A stretch of DNA of 64,000 nt. Origin: Zhongshania aliphaticivorans. GTDB lineage: Bacteria; Pseudomonadota; Gammaproteobacteria; Pseudomonadales; Spongiibacteraceae. The stretch covers positions 2,413,166 to 2,477,165 of the forward strand of contig NZ_CACSIK010000001.1 of assembly GCF_902705875.1 (NCBI RefSeq), read 5' to 3'. The notes beneath the pieces were generated by a model. It did not search any database and was not told the DNA's origin. It saw only the letters and a list, made by a program, of their open reading frames with translations. The first letter of the stretch is position 1, and the number at the start of each line of letters is the position of its first letter. Shown piece after piece: positions 7,717 through 16,512 of this stretch. Position numbers and translations under genes: made by a program.

Positions 7717-9174
7717 ATGAAAGAATTGGATGTAATTATTTTAGGCGCAGGAATGTCAGGCTTGTGCATGGCGATTGAGCTCAAAAAAAGAGGGGTAAAC
7801 AAACTTGAGATCATCGAAAAAAATAGTGATGTCGGCGGCACATGGTTTGACAACAGCTACCCAGGGGCGTGCTGTGACGTACCATCAGCACTTTACAGCT
7901 TTTCGTTTGAAGCCAATCCCAATTGGAGCAGGATTTATTCACCTCAAGTAGAAATACAACACTACTTTCAACACTGCGCTAATAAATACGATCTAATGCC
8001 TCACATTCGTTTCAATAGTGAAGTAATTAGCGCTGACTACCAGCAAGAAAATGGTAAATGGCTTGTCACCCTCGCGAATGGCGAGCAATTACTCAGCCGT
8101 ATTGTTGTTTCTGGCCTTGGTCAATTAAATAAACCAAACACCCCCGAGCTCCAAGACGCGAACGAATTTAAAGGGGTTAGCTTTCACTCTGCGCGCTGGA
8201 ACCATGATATTGATCTTCGCGGCAAACACGTTGCCGTTATTGGCAGCGCCGCCAGTGCTATTCAGTTAATCCCTCATGTCGCTCAGCAGGCCAAAAAGCT
8301 ATACGTTTATCAGCGCAGTGCAAATTACATCCTCTCCCGCGGAGATCGTGAATACAGCGCCACTGAAAAATATCTCTTTCACACGCTGCCATGGACGCAA
8401 AAATTAGTACGCCTATATTATTATTTACGGCAGGAAGGCCTCTTCTATGGTGCGATGTTGTCTGGCTCGCTTCGCAGCAAACTGATCAAATGGCTGGCAA
8501 AACGCAATTTGCGCTCTACGATTCACAAGCAAGCGCTACGCGATGTAATGACCCCAGACTATCCACTCGGCTGCAAACGCGTACTGGTAAGTGACGATTT
8601 CTACCAAGCATTAAACAGTGACGCCATCGATATGGTGACCTCACCGATAAGTGGGCTTAATGCCTCTGGTGTTATCAGTGACGATAAAATTAGTCGCCCT
8701 GTTGATGTCATTCTTTACGCCACGGGGTTCCGAGCTACCGAATTTTTAGTCCCTCTTCGTGTTCACGGAGAAAATGGTATTGAGCTCAACCAAGCCTGGC
8801 AGCAAGGTGCCGAAGCGCATCGTGGCGTTGCGCTAAACGGATTCCCCAATTTTTATATGTTGTATGGTCCCAACACCAACCTAGGTCATAGCTCTATTAT
8901 TTATATGGTAGAAAAACAGAGCCGCTATATTGCCCAGTGTATTAAACACACTTTCGATAACGAGCTTCGCAGCTTACAGCCCCACGCCAGCGCACAAGCC
9001 GCATTCAACAAACGCCTACAAGATGCTTTATCTGAAACGGTTTGGGGAGAAGATTGCGGCAGCTGGTATAAAAATGATTCGGGAAAGATCACCAATAACT
9101 GGCCTTATACCACTTGGCGCTTCGGCCAAGAAATGAAGACTGTTGCGTTTAAAGAGTACCAACAAGAAACCTAA
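7717..9174 (+). CDS. Flavin-containing monooxygenase, Baeyer-Villiger type
   Basis: FAD- and NADPH-dependent monooxygenase. Visible motifs: FAD Rossmann loop GAGMSG (10-15), GGTWFDNSYPG and DVPS typical of the family (about 40-56), a Baeyer-Villiger fingerprint FKGVSFHSARWN (151-162; F-x-G-x-x-x-H-x-x-x-W, with N where P or D is usual), a second dinucleotide loop VIGSAASAIQ (about 174-183) and YATGF (about 330). The length (485 aa) is typical of type I enzymes. It would convert ketones to esters or lactones, or oxygenate a heteroatom; the substrate is unknown. A GST-like gene follows 50 nt later and a DMT-type gene after that, suggesting a small detoxification or catabolic unit. Confidence 0.88.
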   Translation: MKELDVIILGAGMSGLCMAIELKKRGVNKLEIIEKNSDVGGTWFDNSYPGACCDVPSALYSFSFEANPNWSRIYSPQVEIQHYFQHCANKYDLMPHIRFNSEVISADYQQENGKWLVTLANGEQLLSRIVVSGLGQLNKPNTPELQDANEFKGVSFHSARWNHDIDLRGKHVAVIGSAASAIQLIPHVAQQAKKLYVYQRSANYILSRGDREYSATEKYLFHTLPWTQKLVRLYYYLRQEGLFYGAMLSGSLRSKLIKWLAKRNLRSTIHKQALRDVMTPDYPLGCKRVLVSDDFYQALNSDAIDMVTSPISGLNASGVISDDKISRPVDVILYATGFRATEFLVPLRVHGENGIELNQAWQQGAEAHRGVALNGFPNFYMLYGPNTNLGHSSIIYMVEKQSRYIAQCIKHTFDNELRSLQPHASAQAAFNKRLQDALSETVWGEDCGSWYKNDSGKITNNWPYTTWRFGQEMKTVAFKEYQQET

Positions 9175-9224
9175 GCACTCGGCAATATCACCAACAATTA
9201 TTTTTACGACAAGGTAAAACAGCA

Positions 9225-10148
9225 ATGAATAACACGCTCATTCTACATCACTACGATATGTCACCCTACGCTGAAAAAATCAGATTATTATGTGGGATAG
9301 CTAATATTCACTGGCAGTCGTTACTCACATCAGCCCAACCACCTCGCCCAAACCTAGACCTACTTACCGGAGGCTACCGCAGAATTCCCGTCGCCCAGAT
9401 AGGCGCAGACATTTTCTGTGACTCACATATTATTTCTCAAGAAATAGAAAAAATGACTCACTGCGCTGCGCTCAATCCACTTTCTTTAGACGAGCCCATT
9501 CAAGCGCTAATGGCTCACGCAGAAAAAGAGGGCTTTTTTGCTGCCATTACCGCAATCCCTCCCATGCGCCTACTCAGCACAATGATCAAATTACTGGGGC
9601 CGGTCGACACCTACCGTTTTGTAAAAGATAGAAGTGGACTAATGAAAGGCGGCACCGCTAGACCTCCTTCCAGAAAAAGAGCCGCTCTTTTATTAGATAC
9701 TTTACTCGATAGCATAGAATCACAACTAGCAAACCAATCATGGCTTGGCGGCGAACACGCCACTATCGCCGACGCCACGGTCTTTCACCCACTTTGGCTT
9801 CACTCCCTGTGCCAACATCGCCCTTTAAGTGCCGGCCCCAAGGTCACCGCATGGTATAAACGTGTCAGCGAGATAGGCCATGGTATTCGCACAGAAATTA
9901 GTGCAGAAGACGCCTTCTCCACAGCGCGAAATGCTGAGCCTCGGGCTTTGCCAAATAGTGCACAGGATCTCCCTGTAGAGATTGGCAAGCGCGTCAATAT
10001 TGCCCCCTCTGACTACGGAGTATTACCTGTCTCGGGAACACTGGTGGCCATGACAGATGAGCGTATTATTGTCATGCGGGACACATCTGAACTGGGCAAA
10101 CTGCATGTCCACTTCCCGCGTCACGGCTATTCCCTCACTCCGCAATAG
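9225..10148 (+). CDS. Glutathione S-transferase-like protein
   Basis: Thioredoxin-fold GST N-domain (about 1-80), opening LILHHYDMSPYAEKIRLLCG, with S13-P14-Y15 at the catalytic loop position and the cis-Pro/VAQIG segment (about 57-63) plus DSHIISQEIE for glutathione binding. A helical C-domain follows (about 90-225; DTLLDSIESQLANQSWLGGEH and ADATVF). The protein is longer than usual (307 aa): the last 75 or so residues form an extra region (about 230-307) of unknown role. It is transcribed with the monooxygenase. The substrate is unknown. Confidence 0.82.
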   Translation: MNNTLILHHYDMSPYAEKIRLLCGIANIHWQSLLTSAQPPRPNLDLLTGGYRRIPVAQIGADIFCDSHIISQEIEKMTHCAALNPLSLDEPIQALMAHAEKEGFFAAITAIPPMRLLSTMIKLLGPVDTYRFVKDRSGLMKGGTARPPSRKRAALLLDTLLDSIESQLANQSWLGGEHATIADATVFHPLWLHSLCQHRPLSAGPKVTAWYKRVSEIGHGIRTEISAEDAFSTARNAEPRALPNSAQDLPVEIGKRVNIAPSDYGVLPVSGTLVAMTDERIIVMRDTSELGKLHVHFPRHGYSLTPQ

Positions 10149-10198
10149 TCTCGGTAAAATCCCAGTGTGTTGATTCTATTTAATAAGGGACGAAGCCC

Positions 10199-10648
10199 AT
10201 GCACAGCAGCATTTCCTATGCGATTCTCATGCTTTTGGCTGGATTGGGAATCCCCATTATGGCGTCACTTAATGGCGTACTGGGTGCAAAATTAAACAGC
10301 CCCGCTCTGGCCGCGGTCATCTTATTTACCGTCGGTCTGCTCGTCGCCCTAAGCTACCTATTAGTGACAGACGGTATTCCGTCAATGCGCCACTTTGAAA
10401 ATACAGCTTGGTATTTTTACGGCGGCGGTTTTTTTGTCATGTTTTATATTCTTAGTATCACCTGGGTTGCCCCGCATTTTGGAATTTCAAACGCGGTTGC
10501 CTTTGTACTACTCGGCCAATTAATTGCCATGACCGTCATTGATCACTTCGGTCTATTTGGCGCCACAACCTTTAAGTTAGATATATATCGGCTCGCTGGT
10601 TTAGTGCTCATGGCAACTGGTGTTTTCTTGGTGCTTAATAAAAAATAA
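10199..10648 (+). CDS. DMT-type membrane protein (YdcZ/DUF606 family)
   Basis: Small integral membrane protein of 149 aa with about five predicted helices. The opening (about 7-30) contains GLGIPIMASLNGVLGAKL, typical of DUF606/YdcZ proteins, which belong to the drug/metabolite transporter clan. The sequence ends with a helix and LNKK. AAGGGA precedes the ATG at a suitable distance. It is third in the rightward run after the monooxygenase and GST. Transport activity is inferred only from the family. Confidence 0.85.
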   Translation: MHSSISYAILMLLAGLGIPIMASLNGVLGAKLNSPALAAVILFTVGLLVALSYLLVTDGIPSMRHFENTAWYFYGGGFFVMFYILSITWVAPHFGISNAVAFVLLGQLIAMTVIDHFGLFGATTFKLDIYRLAGLVLMATGVFLVLNKK

Positions 10649-10903
10649 GCCAGTACTCACGCAAGATATTAAATAAAAACTGGGGTTTAACCACGAACAT
10701 CGTATTGTTGGTACAACACATTATGATTTCATGCTTATTGCCAATTACAGTATCACTACTGAGCTAAACAAATAACGCTGCCAGCATGAGCGGCTTTGCA
10801 ATAAATGTGAAGCCGCAACGTAATAGGAAATGCATTTTGACCTTCCGACAATCACTTCATTATTATTGCCGCCCAACACCTAAGTTGGGCCTTACCGCAC
10901 TAA
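10649..10903. other. Convergent intergenic region
   Basis: Lies between a rightward membrane-protein gene and a leftward amidohydrolase gene. A 7-bp stem, GCGGCTT (10790-10796) with AAGCCGC (10810-10816), could be a bidirectional terminator, although no T-run follows. Nothing else is seen. Confidence 0.35.
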
Positions 10904-11713
10904 CTAAAGTTTGAAAATACGACATGCGTTACCACTTAGAAAAAGCCGCTGCGCATCCTCCCCTAATTCCAGTTCATCCAGTTCTTCTAATGCTTTGCTG
11001 GGCATGATCATCGGGTAGTTAGTGCCAAATAGGACTTTGCTACGACCATGGCCGCGCATGAACTCGATCAAGGCTGGCGGATATCTTTTGACAGTGTATG
11101 CAGAAGTGTCGATATATACATTCTCATGCTTTGTCGCTACCGCAATCGCTTCGTCCGTCCAGGGATAACCAATGTGTCCCGCTACGATGGCTAATTCTGG
11201 GAAGTCCAACGCAACTTGATCCAAGTAGATAGGCCTACCGACTTCAGAGGGCATAAGTGGCCCGGTATGACCAATTTGCGTACAAAACGGAATGCCAAGA
11301 TCACAGCACGCTGTGTAAACAGGATAGAAGCGACGGTCTGTGGGAGGCACTTCCCAAAGCCAAGGCAAAACACGTATCGCCTTGAATCCAAGCTCATTAA
11401 CGCAACGTCGAATCTCCCGAACTGCTTCCATTGGCTTTGAGATATCTACCGACCCCACACCCACCAATCTATCGGGCGCCTCGGCGACGAAACCAGCGAC
11501 CTCATCATTGGAGATCATGATATTACGTGGAGCGACCCAAGCTGAAATCAAACTTCGATCAACACCGGCTTGATCCATTTGATAGAGAGTCACTTGAACT
11601 GGGAGTTCAACTGTTGGAATAGGCATCTTCGTCCATCTTCGCAATGACTCAAAGATTGGATCTTGCGCATGCTTCAAGGTGGGATGTTGCGCCCAAGCGT
11701 CAACTATCATCAA
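10904..11713 (-). CDS. Amidohydrolase-fold (PF04909-like) protein with altered metal ligands
   Basis: TIM-barrel protein of the amidohydrolase-2 superfamily (ACMSD and related decarboxylases/hydrolases). QIGHTG (about 146-151) and VAGHIGYPW (about 178-186) keep the two mid-sequence histidines. The N-terminal HxH of metal-dependent members is replaced by WAQ in VDAWAQHP (4-11), and the late Asp is Asn in FGTNYP (about 233-238). Either this is a known metal-free or differently liganded subfamily, or activity is lost. The ATG follows GGAGA. It stands alone between a convergent gene and the divergent phosphatase promoter. The substrate is unknown. Confidence 0.75.
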   Translation of the reverse strand: MMIVDAWAQHPTLKHAQDPIFESLRRWTKMPIPTVELPVQVTLYQMDQAGVDRSLISAWVAPRNIMISNDEVAGFVAEAPDRLVGVGSVDISKPMEAVREIRRCVNELGFKAIRVLPWLWEVPPTDRRFYPVYTACCDLGIPFCTQIGHTGPLMPSEVGRPIYLDQVALDFPELAIVAGHIGYPWTDEAIAVATKHENVYIDTSAYTVKRYPPALIEFMRGHGRSKVLFGTNYPMIMPSKALEELDELELGEDAQRLFLSGNACRIFKL

Positions 11714-11814
11714 AATTCTCCGATGGGGAATAACATTATATTAGGGAGGTCTTTTTATATTTTCTTCGTTCCCGCTTCTAGATCATAAACCCGTTCCATT
11801 ATAAATCACACCTT

Positions 11815-11955
11815 ATGCCTGTGGTGAAAATGGCTTTTGTCTTGCTGGAGCAACCGGATGTTCAACGCCTAGTATTTGAAGGATTTGACAGCGAGGATGC
11901 TAAGAACCTGAAATGTACAAAATCATTCTCTCACTTTTATTTAATACCTTGTTAA
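11815..11955 (+). CDS. Doubtful 46-aa open frame
   Basis: Short frame beginning MPVVKMAFVLLEQPDVQRLV and ending FYLIPC. There is no convincing Shine-Dalgarno sequence, no signal peptide and no family I recognise. It may be a relic of a longer gene or chance. It is listed because it is the only coding possibility in this gap. Confidence 0.15.
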   Translation: MPVVKMAFVLLEQPDVQRLVFEGFDSEDAKNLKCTKSFSHFYLIPC

Positions 11956-12018
11956 ACGCACCCAAAAACCATGCGCCAAAAAGGTGTGTCATCTTTTCGA
12001 CTTTAAAGCTCAACACAA

Positions 12019-12040
12019 CCGTAATCAAACTGTAAACGTC
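12019..12040 (+). promoter_or_regulatory. Candidate PhoB (Pho) box
   Basis: Two 11-nt half-sites in direct repeat, CCGTAATCAAA then CTGTAAACGTC, resemble the Pho-box repeat (CTGTCATAAAT-like) with several mismatches. The box is 118 nt upstream of the first alkaline phosphatase. Phosphate-starvation control would be expected for such genes, but the match is only moderate. Confidence 0.35.
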
Positions 12041-12157
12041 AGCCTCTAGTCTTCATTTCGAAAGTGGTTACTTAACCACTTTTCTAGATTCTCTCTTTGC
12101 CCCAAGTTCTAGATACCTAATATAGGAAAAATCATTTTCCAGACCAGGAGCCTTCAA

Positions 12158-13747
12158 ATGCGTATTAAACACGCCATATTGTCAGGGGTATTACCCTTTA
12201 CAATCGCGACTCATGCCGCTGCAGCCGTCGTGCCTGCAAATCAATCTAGCGACCCTTGGTATACAGATGCTGCTGCGACTACCTCAGCAAAAGCAAATGC
12301 TGCCGCCACCCCAGAAAAAGCCAAAAATGTCATTCTTTTTGTTGGCGACGGTATGGGCGTAACAACCCTGACCGCTGCACGTATTTTACAGGGTCAACAA
12401 GCGGGGGCACTCGGTGAAGAAGGATATTTAAGTTTTGAAACCTTTCCTCATACTGCCTTGGTAAAAACCTATAACGTCGATGCGCAAACACCGGATTCAG
12501 CCGGAACAATGACTGCCATGATGTCTGGTGTTAAAAGTGACGCCGGTGTACTGGGTGTAACTGAGGACATTGAGCGCGGCGACTGCAATACCGTGAGCGG
12601 CAACGAATTGATTACGGCCATTGAGCTGGCAGAGCTAAAAGGCCTAGCCACTGGCATTATATCTACAGCCCGAATTACTCATGCAACCCCTGCCGCTGCC
12701 TATGCAAAAGCTGCTGACCGCAACTGGGAAGACGATGGCGATATGCCCACCGCAGCCAAAGAAGCCGGTTGTGAAGATATTGCCTCGCAATTAGTGAATT
12801 TTGAAACCAACTTAGAAGCCCGTATCGCCGACGCTGATGTTGACGGTTTAGACGTTGTCATGGGTGGCGGACGTCGTAGCTTTCTACCCAAAGATGCCGC
12901 GTTTAATAGCAATGATGCTGTCAGCTCTGTAGAGGGTGATCGTACTGACAGCCGCGACTTAACGGCTGAATGGAAGACGCGTTACCCCGCTGGTGAGTAC
13001 GTAATCGATAAGGATGGCTTTGATGCTATCGATGCGAGCAGTACAAGCAAGTTGTTTGGCTTGTTTAATGAGTCACACATGCAATATGAAGCAGACCGCG
13101 GAAATGATGTTGCCGGCGAGCCGTCGCTAACCGAGATGACCGCTAAGGCCATCGACATTCTTGATAACAATAACAATGGGTACTTGCTCGTTGTTGAATC
13201 TGGTCGAATTGACCACGCTCACCACGCGGGCAGCGCTTACGGTGCTCTCAGCGATACAATTGAACTCTCAAATGCAGTACAAGCTGCTATCGACGCCACA
13301 GACCCTGATGAAACATTAATTATGGTGACTGCGGACCACAGCCATGTGTTTACCATAGCAGGCTATCCAAAGCGGGGTAATCCAATCTTGGGTAAAGTTG
13401 TTAATGTTGGTGAAACACTACCTACCACTGCAGCAGATGGTATGCCGTACACCACTGTTGGCTATACCAATGGGCTTGGATTCCATCACTTGGGAACAGA
13501 AACTGACGCTGACGCGGTATACTCGCAAGGCAATCAAGCAGGACGTGCAGACTTAAGTAGCATAGACACTGAAGCCACTGGTTTCCACCAAGAAGCAACT
13601 ATACCGCTCGGCTCAGAAACCCATGCCGGTGAAGATATCAGCATTCACGCTCAAGGCCCTGGATCACAATTTGCTCGCGGCGTTGTTGAGCAAAACATGG
13701 TGTTCCACATGATTAATCAAGCCCTCGATCTGCTGACAGGCGAATAA
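12158..13747 (+). CDS. phoA: Alkaline phosphatase, mammalian-type active site (exported)
   Basis: Zinc/magnesium phosphomonoesterase acting outside the cytoplasm. A signal peptide occupies about 1-22 (ending THAAAA). Catalytic elements: D64 in VGDGMG, nucleophile S114 in PDSAGT, H175 and T177 in ITHATPA, R188 in ADRNWEDD, E347/D352/H353/H356 in ESGRIDHAHHAG, D393-H394 in TADHSH and H489 in SETHAGED. His at the E. coli Asp153 and Lys328 positions (H175, H353), and the ADRNWEDD and GYPKRGNP segments, are features of mammalian, shrimp and marine enzymes rather than E. coli PhoA. AGGAG precedes the ATG. The homologous second phosphatase begins 10 nt after the stop, so the two form an operon. Confidence 0.93.
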   Translation: MRIKHAILSGVLPFTIATHAAAAVVPANQSSDPWYTDAAATTSAKANAAATPEKAKNVILFVGDGMGVTTLTAARILQGQQAGALGEEGYLSFETFPHTALVKTYNVDAQTPDSAGTMTAMMSGVKSDAGVLGVTEDIERGDCNTVSGNELITAIELAELKGLATGIISTARITHATPAAAYAKAADRNWEDDGDMPTAAKEAGCEDIASQLVNFETNLEARIADADVDGLDVVMGGGRRSFLPKDAAFNSNDAVSSVEGDRTDSRDLTAEWKTRYPAGEYVIDKDGFDAIDASSTSKLFGLFNESHMQYEADRGNDVAGEPSLTEMTAKAIDILDNNNNGYLLVVESGRIDHAHHAGSAYGALSDTIELSNAVQAAIDATDPDETLIMVTADHSHVFTIAGYPKRGNPILGKVVNVGETLPTTAADGMPYTTVGYTNGLGFHHLGTETDADAVYSQGNQAGRADLSSIDTEATGFHQEATIPLGSETHAGEDISIHAQGPGSQFARGVVEQNMVFHMINQALDLLTGE

Positions 13748-13757
13748 GGAGAATACG

Positions 13758-15626
13758 ATGAAACAGTTTAAAGTAGCATTATTAGCCGCTGCGATAGTAA
13801 CCGGCTTAGCAGCCTGCGGTGGCGATGACGGCAGAGATGGCAGTAATGGCCTAGATGGAAGTAACGGAGTTGATGGCAGCAATGGCAATGATGGTTCTAA
13901 TGGCTCTGACGGTCTTAGCAGCCTGATCACACAAACGGAACTAGCTGTTGGCGATAGTAACTGCCCAGGTGGTGGTATTCAGTTTGACAGCGGTTCAGAT
14001 ACAAACAGTGACGGAACCTTAGATAGCAGCGAAATCACTGATACTAAATATGTTTGCGAACCGTACACCGCGCCAGAAGAAATTGACCTTATAGGCAATG
14101 CTCGAAGCAGCGCATGGTACAGTGATGCAGAGGCAAAAATTGCAGACGTGAGCGTACCCAATTTAACGCGCGGCGCGGCAAAAAATGTCATCTTATTTGT
14201 AGGTGACGGCATGGGCGTTTCTACGGTAACGGCTGCGCGTATTTTAGAAGGCCAGCTGAATGGCAAGCTTGGTGAAGAGCACAATCTCAGCTTTGATATG
14301 TTCCCTTACACGGGTTTAGCCAAAACCTATAATGTCGACGCACAAACACCAGACTCAGCAGGCACAATGACTGCGATGATCTCGGGCATAAAAACTGACG
14401 TTGGCGTTATTGGCGTAAATGAAAACATTGAACGTGGAGATTGCAGCACTGCCGCTGGAAATGAATTGGTAACGGCCCTTGAGTTAGCCGAGATTGCTGG
14501 CAAATCAACGGGGATTATTTCTACCGCTCGTATTACCCACGCTACGCCTGCAGCAACGTATGCCAAATCTGCAGACCGCAACTGGGAAGACGACGGGGAT
14601 ATGTCCGCCGCAGCCATTGCAGCAGGCTGCGAAGATATTGCCTCACAATTAGTGAATTTTGAAACTAATTTAGAAGCCTTTATCGCCGGTGTTGATGTTG
14701 ACGGTATAGAAGTTGTCATGGGTGGTGGTCGCCGCAGTTTCTTACCCAAAGACGCTGCCTTTAACAGCCCTGATGCAGTCAGTAGCGTAGAGGGTGATCG
14801 CACCGATGGCCGTGATCTCACCGCCGAATGGCAGCTTCAATACCCCACAGGCAACTACGTTTTCGACAAGTCTGGCTTTAACGCTCTGGACACTGAAACT
14901 ACCAGCAAAGTGTTTGGTTTGTTTAATGAGTCACATATGCAGTATGAAGCGGATCGCAACAACGACGTTGCCGGCGAGCCATCTTTGCGTGACATGACCG
15001 AAAAAGCCATTCAAATACTCGATAACAACGATGAAGGCTTCTTCTTAACGGTTGAAGCGGGCCGTATCGATCACGCTCACCATGCCGGTAACGCCTACAA
15101 TGCATTGACTGACACGATCGAGTTGTCTGAAGCTGTCGCTAAAGCAGTAGAGCTTACAAACAGTGAAGACACTTTAATTATTGTCACCGCTGATCACAGC
15201 CATGTATTTACCATTGCCGGTTACCCTAAACGTGGCAACCCAATTCTGGGAAAAGTTGTCGACATCGGCTCTAACTCACCCTCGCTAGCCGCTGATGGTA
15301 TGCCATATACCACCGTTGGATACACAAACGGACAAGGCTTCCGCGACCTCGGTGATGAAACTGATGCAGATGCGGGCTACAACTATGCTATCGACACAGG
15401 TCGCCAAGACCTCCTTCTAGTCGACACTGAAGCACCGGGCTTCCACCAAGAAGCATTAATTCCACTTGGTTCAGAAACCCATGCCGGTGAAGATGTTGGC
15501 GTCTACGCAACAGGACCTGGCGCAGCTTTAATTAGCGGCACCAATGAGCAGAACGTCATATTTCATGTGATGAACTACGCTGCAGACCTTGTCAACAAAG
15601 CGAATAGCAATCAAGTAGCACCGTAA
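13758..15626 (+). CDS. Alkaline phosphatase lipoprotein with collagen-like spacer
   Basis: Close paralogue of the preceding phosphatase, colinear with it through the whole catalytic domain (about 130-610) and keeping DSAGT, ITHATPA, RIDHAHHAG, TADHSH and SETHAGED. The N-terminus differs. A lipoprotein signal with lipobox LAAC (Cys about 20) is followed by about ten Gly-x-x triplets (about 21-52; collagen-like, proline-free) and a small domain (about 53-102) with two cysteines (NCPGG and YVCEP) and an EF-hand-like loop DTNSDGTLDSSE. The enzyme is therefore probably membrane-tethered on a flexible stalk. Its Shine-Dalgarno AAGGAG lies just after the upstream stop. A strong terminator follows at 15659. 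Confidence 0.92.
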   Translation: MKQFKVALLAAAIVTGLAACGGDDGRDGSNGLDGSNGVDGSNGNDGSNGSDGLSSLITQTELAVGDSNCPGGGIQFDSGSDTNSDGTLDSSEITDTKYVCEPYTAPEEIDLIGNARSSAWYSDAEAKIADVSVPNLTRGAAKNVILFVGDGMGVSTVTAARILEGQLNGKLGEEHNLSFDMFPYTGLAKTYNVDAQTPDSAGTMTAMISGIKTDVGVIGVNENIERGDCSTAAGNELVTALELAEIAGKSTGIISTARITHATPAATYAKSADRNWEDDGDMSAAAIAAGCEDIASQLVNFETNLEAFIAGVDVDGIEVVMGGGRRSFLPKDAAFNSPDAVSSVEGDRTDGRDLTAEWQLQYPTGNYVFDKSGFNALDTETTSKVFGLFNESHMQYEADRNNDVAGEPSLRDMTEKAIQILDNNDEGFFLTVEAGRIDHAHHAGNAYNALTDTIELSEAVAKAVELTNSEDTLIIVTADHSHVFTIAGYPKRGNPILGKVVDIGSNSPSLAADGMPYTTVGYTNGQGFRDLGDETDADAGYNYAIDTGRQDLLLVDTEAPGFHQEALIPLGSETHAGEDVGVYATGPGAALISGTNEQNVIFHVMNYAADLVNKANSNQVAP

Positions 15627-15658
15627 TTTAACAATAAATACATAGCAATAAGTCTATT

Positions 15659-15686
15659 GGCGCCGGTGCAAACCGGCGCCTTTATT
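15659..15686 (+). terminator. Rho-independent terminator after the phosphatases
   Basis: GGCGCCGGT pairs perfectly with ACCGGCGCC across GCAA, followed by TTTATT. It closes the two-phosphatase operon and makes any start codon within it (TTG at 15685) unlikely for the next gene. Confidence 0.85.
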
Positions 15687-15738
15687 GATACAGAACACCC
15701 CTACTTTCGCTATCAACAAGAAGCTTGAGGAAGTTACA

Positions 15739-16512
15739 TTGAATCAATACACACTATTTTCAACCGTTAGAAAACACGCAGGCTTGGCGCTCGCAATCAC
15801 TGGTATTACCATATTTGCCATAGCACCCAAGGCCAGCGCATCAAACTGCAATGCTGAAACACCTATCAGTGCGCACTATAAGATCAGTAAATACGCCGTT
15901 GACTCAGCGCCCAAGAAATTTTCTCACATGGTCTTATGGCGCCGAGCCAATACCGTCGCCGAACAATATCCAGAGCGTAAAATTACAGAATTGTGGGAAC
16001 GGAATCACAGCAAGAGCATTAAGCTGAATCGATACTTCGATGAATACGAGCGTGGTATAGAATACGCGCCAAGTGAAATACGTGAAGTAAAAACTAATGA
16101 CGATTGGAGCATGAAAAACCAGCTCATCGATAACTCCTTACTTGCAAAAATGAGCCTAAGTAAACAGTCTGGATCAGGCTGCGAACGCGAAGAGTTATAC
16201 ACACTAAAAGATCAACACCAGACTATTACTCTCACCTGGCTGCCTGAATACCGTCTAGTTAAATCCTATCAGCGCAACGCCAATAATATGGTATCTAATT
16301 GGACGTTGAGTAAAAAAAGCACCGACATCAAAACCATTGATCGGTTTTTCGACACTCACCTGTCTTATCAAACGACTGATTACGCTGACATCGGCGACAA
16401 TGAATCTGACCCATTCTTAAGAAAAATGATCAATCTAGGTTTTGTAGAACACGGCGGCTCAGGCATGTACGACGCACAGGGACATGAAATGGGTGGCGAT
16501 CACCACCATTAA
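15739..16512 (+). CDS. Unknown exported protein with His-rich tail
   Basis: I do not recognise a family. The TTG start is chosen because GAGGAA lies 7 nt upstream and it gives a clean signal peptide (about 1-34, ending PKASA before SNCNAETP). A further in-frame TTG at 15685 lies inside the preceding terminator. The mature protein (about 223 aa) has two cysteines, many Tyr/Trp/Arg residues (HMVLWRRANTVAEQYP, ELWERNHSKS) and ends GHEMGGDHHH, a plausible metal-binding tail. It follows the phosphatases in the same direction but past their terminator. Function unknown; a periplasmic location is inferred. Confidence 0.7.
   Translation: MNQYTLFSTVRKHAGLALAITGITIFAIAPKASASNCNAETPISAHYKISKYAVDSAPKKFSHMVLWRRANTVAEQYPERKITELWERNHSKSIKLNRYFDEYERGIEYAPSEIREVKTNDDWSMKNQLIDNSLLAKMSLSKQSGSGCEREELYTLKDQHQTITLTWLPEYRLVKSYQRNANNMVSNWTLSKKSTDIKTIDRFFDTHLSYQTTDYADIGDNESDPFLRKMINLGFVEHGGSGMYDAQGHEMGGDHHH

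Larger units (their letters stand above)
11714..12157. other. Divergent intergenic region before the phosphatases
   Basis: About 440 bases between the leftward amidohydrolase and the rightward phosphatases. It contains a 46-codon open frame (11815-11955) of doubtful reality and a candidate PhoB box near 12019-12040. No other supported feature. Confidence 0.45.
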
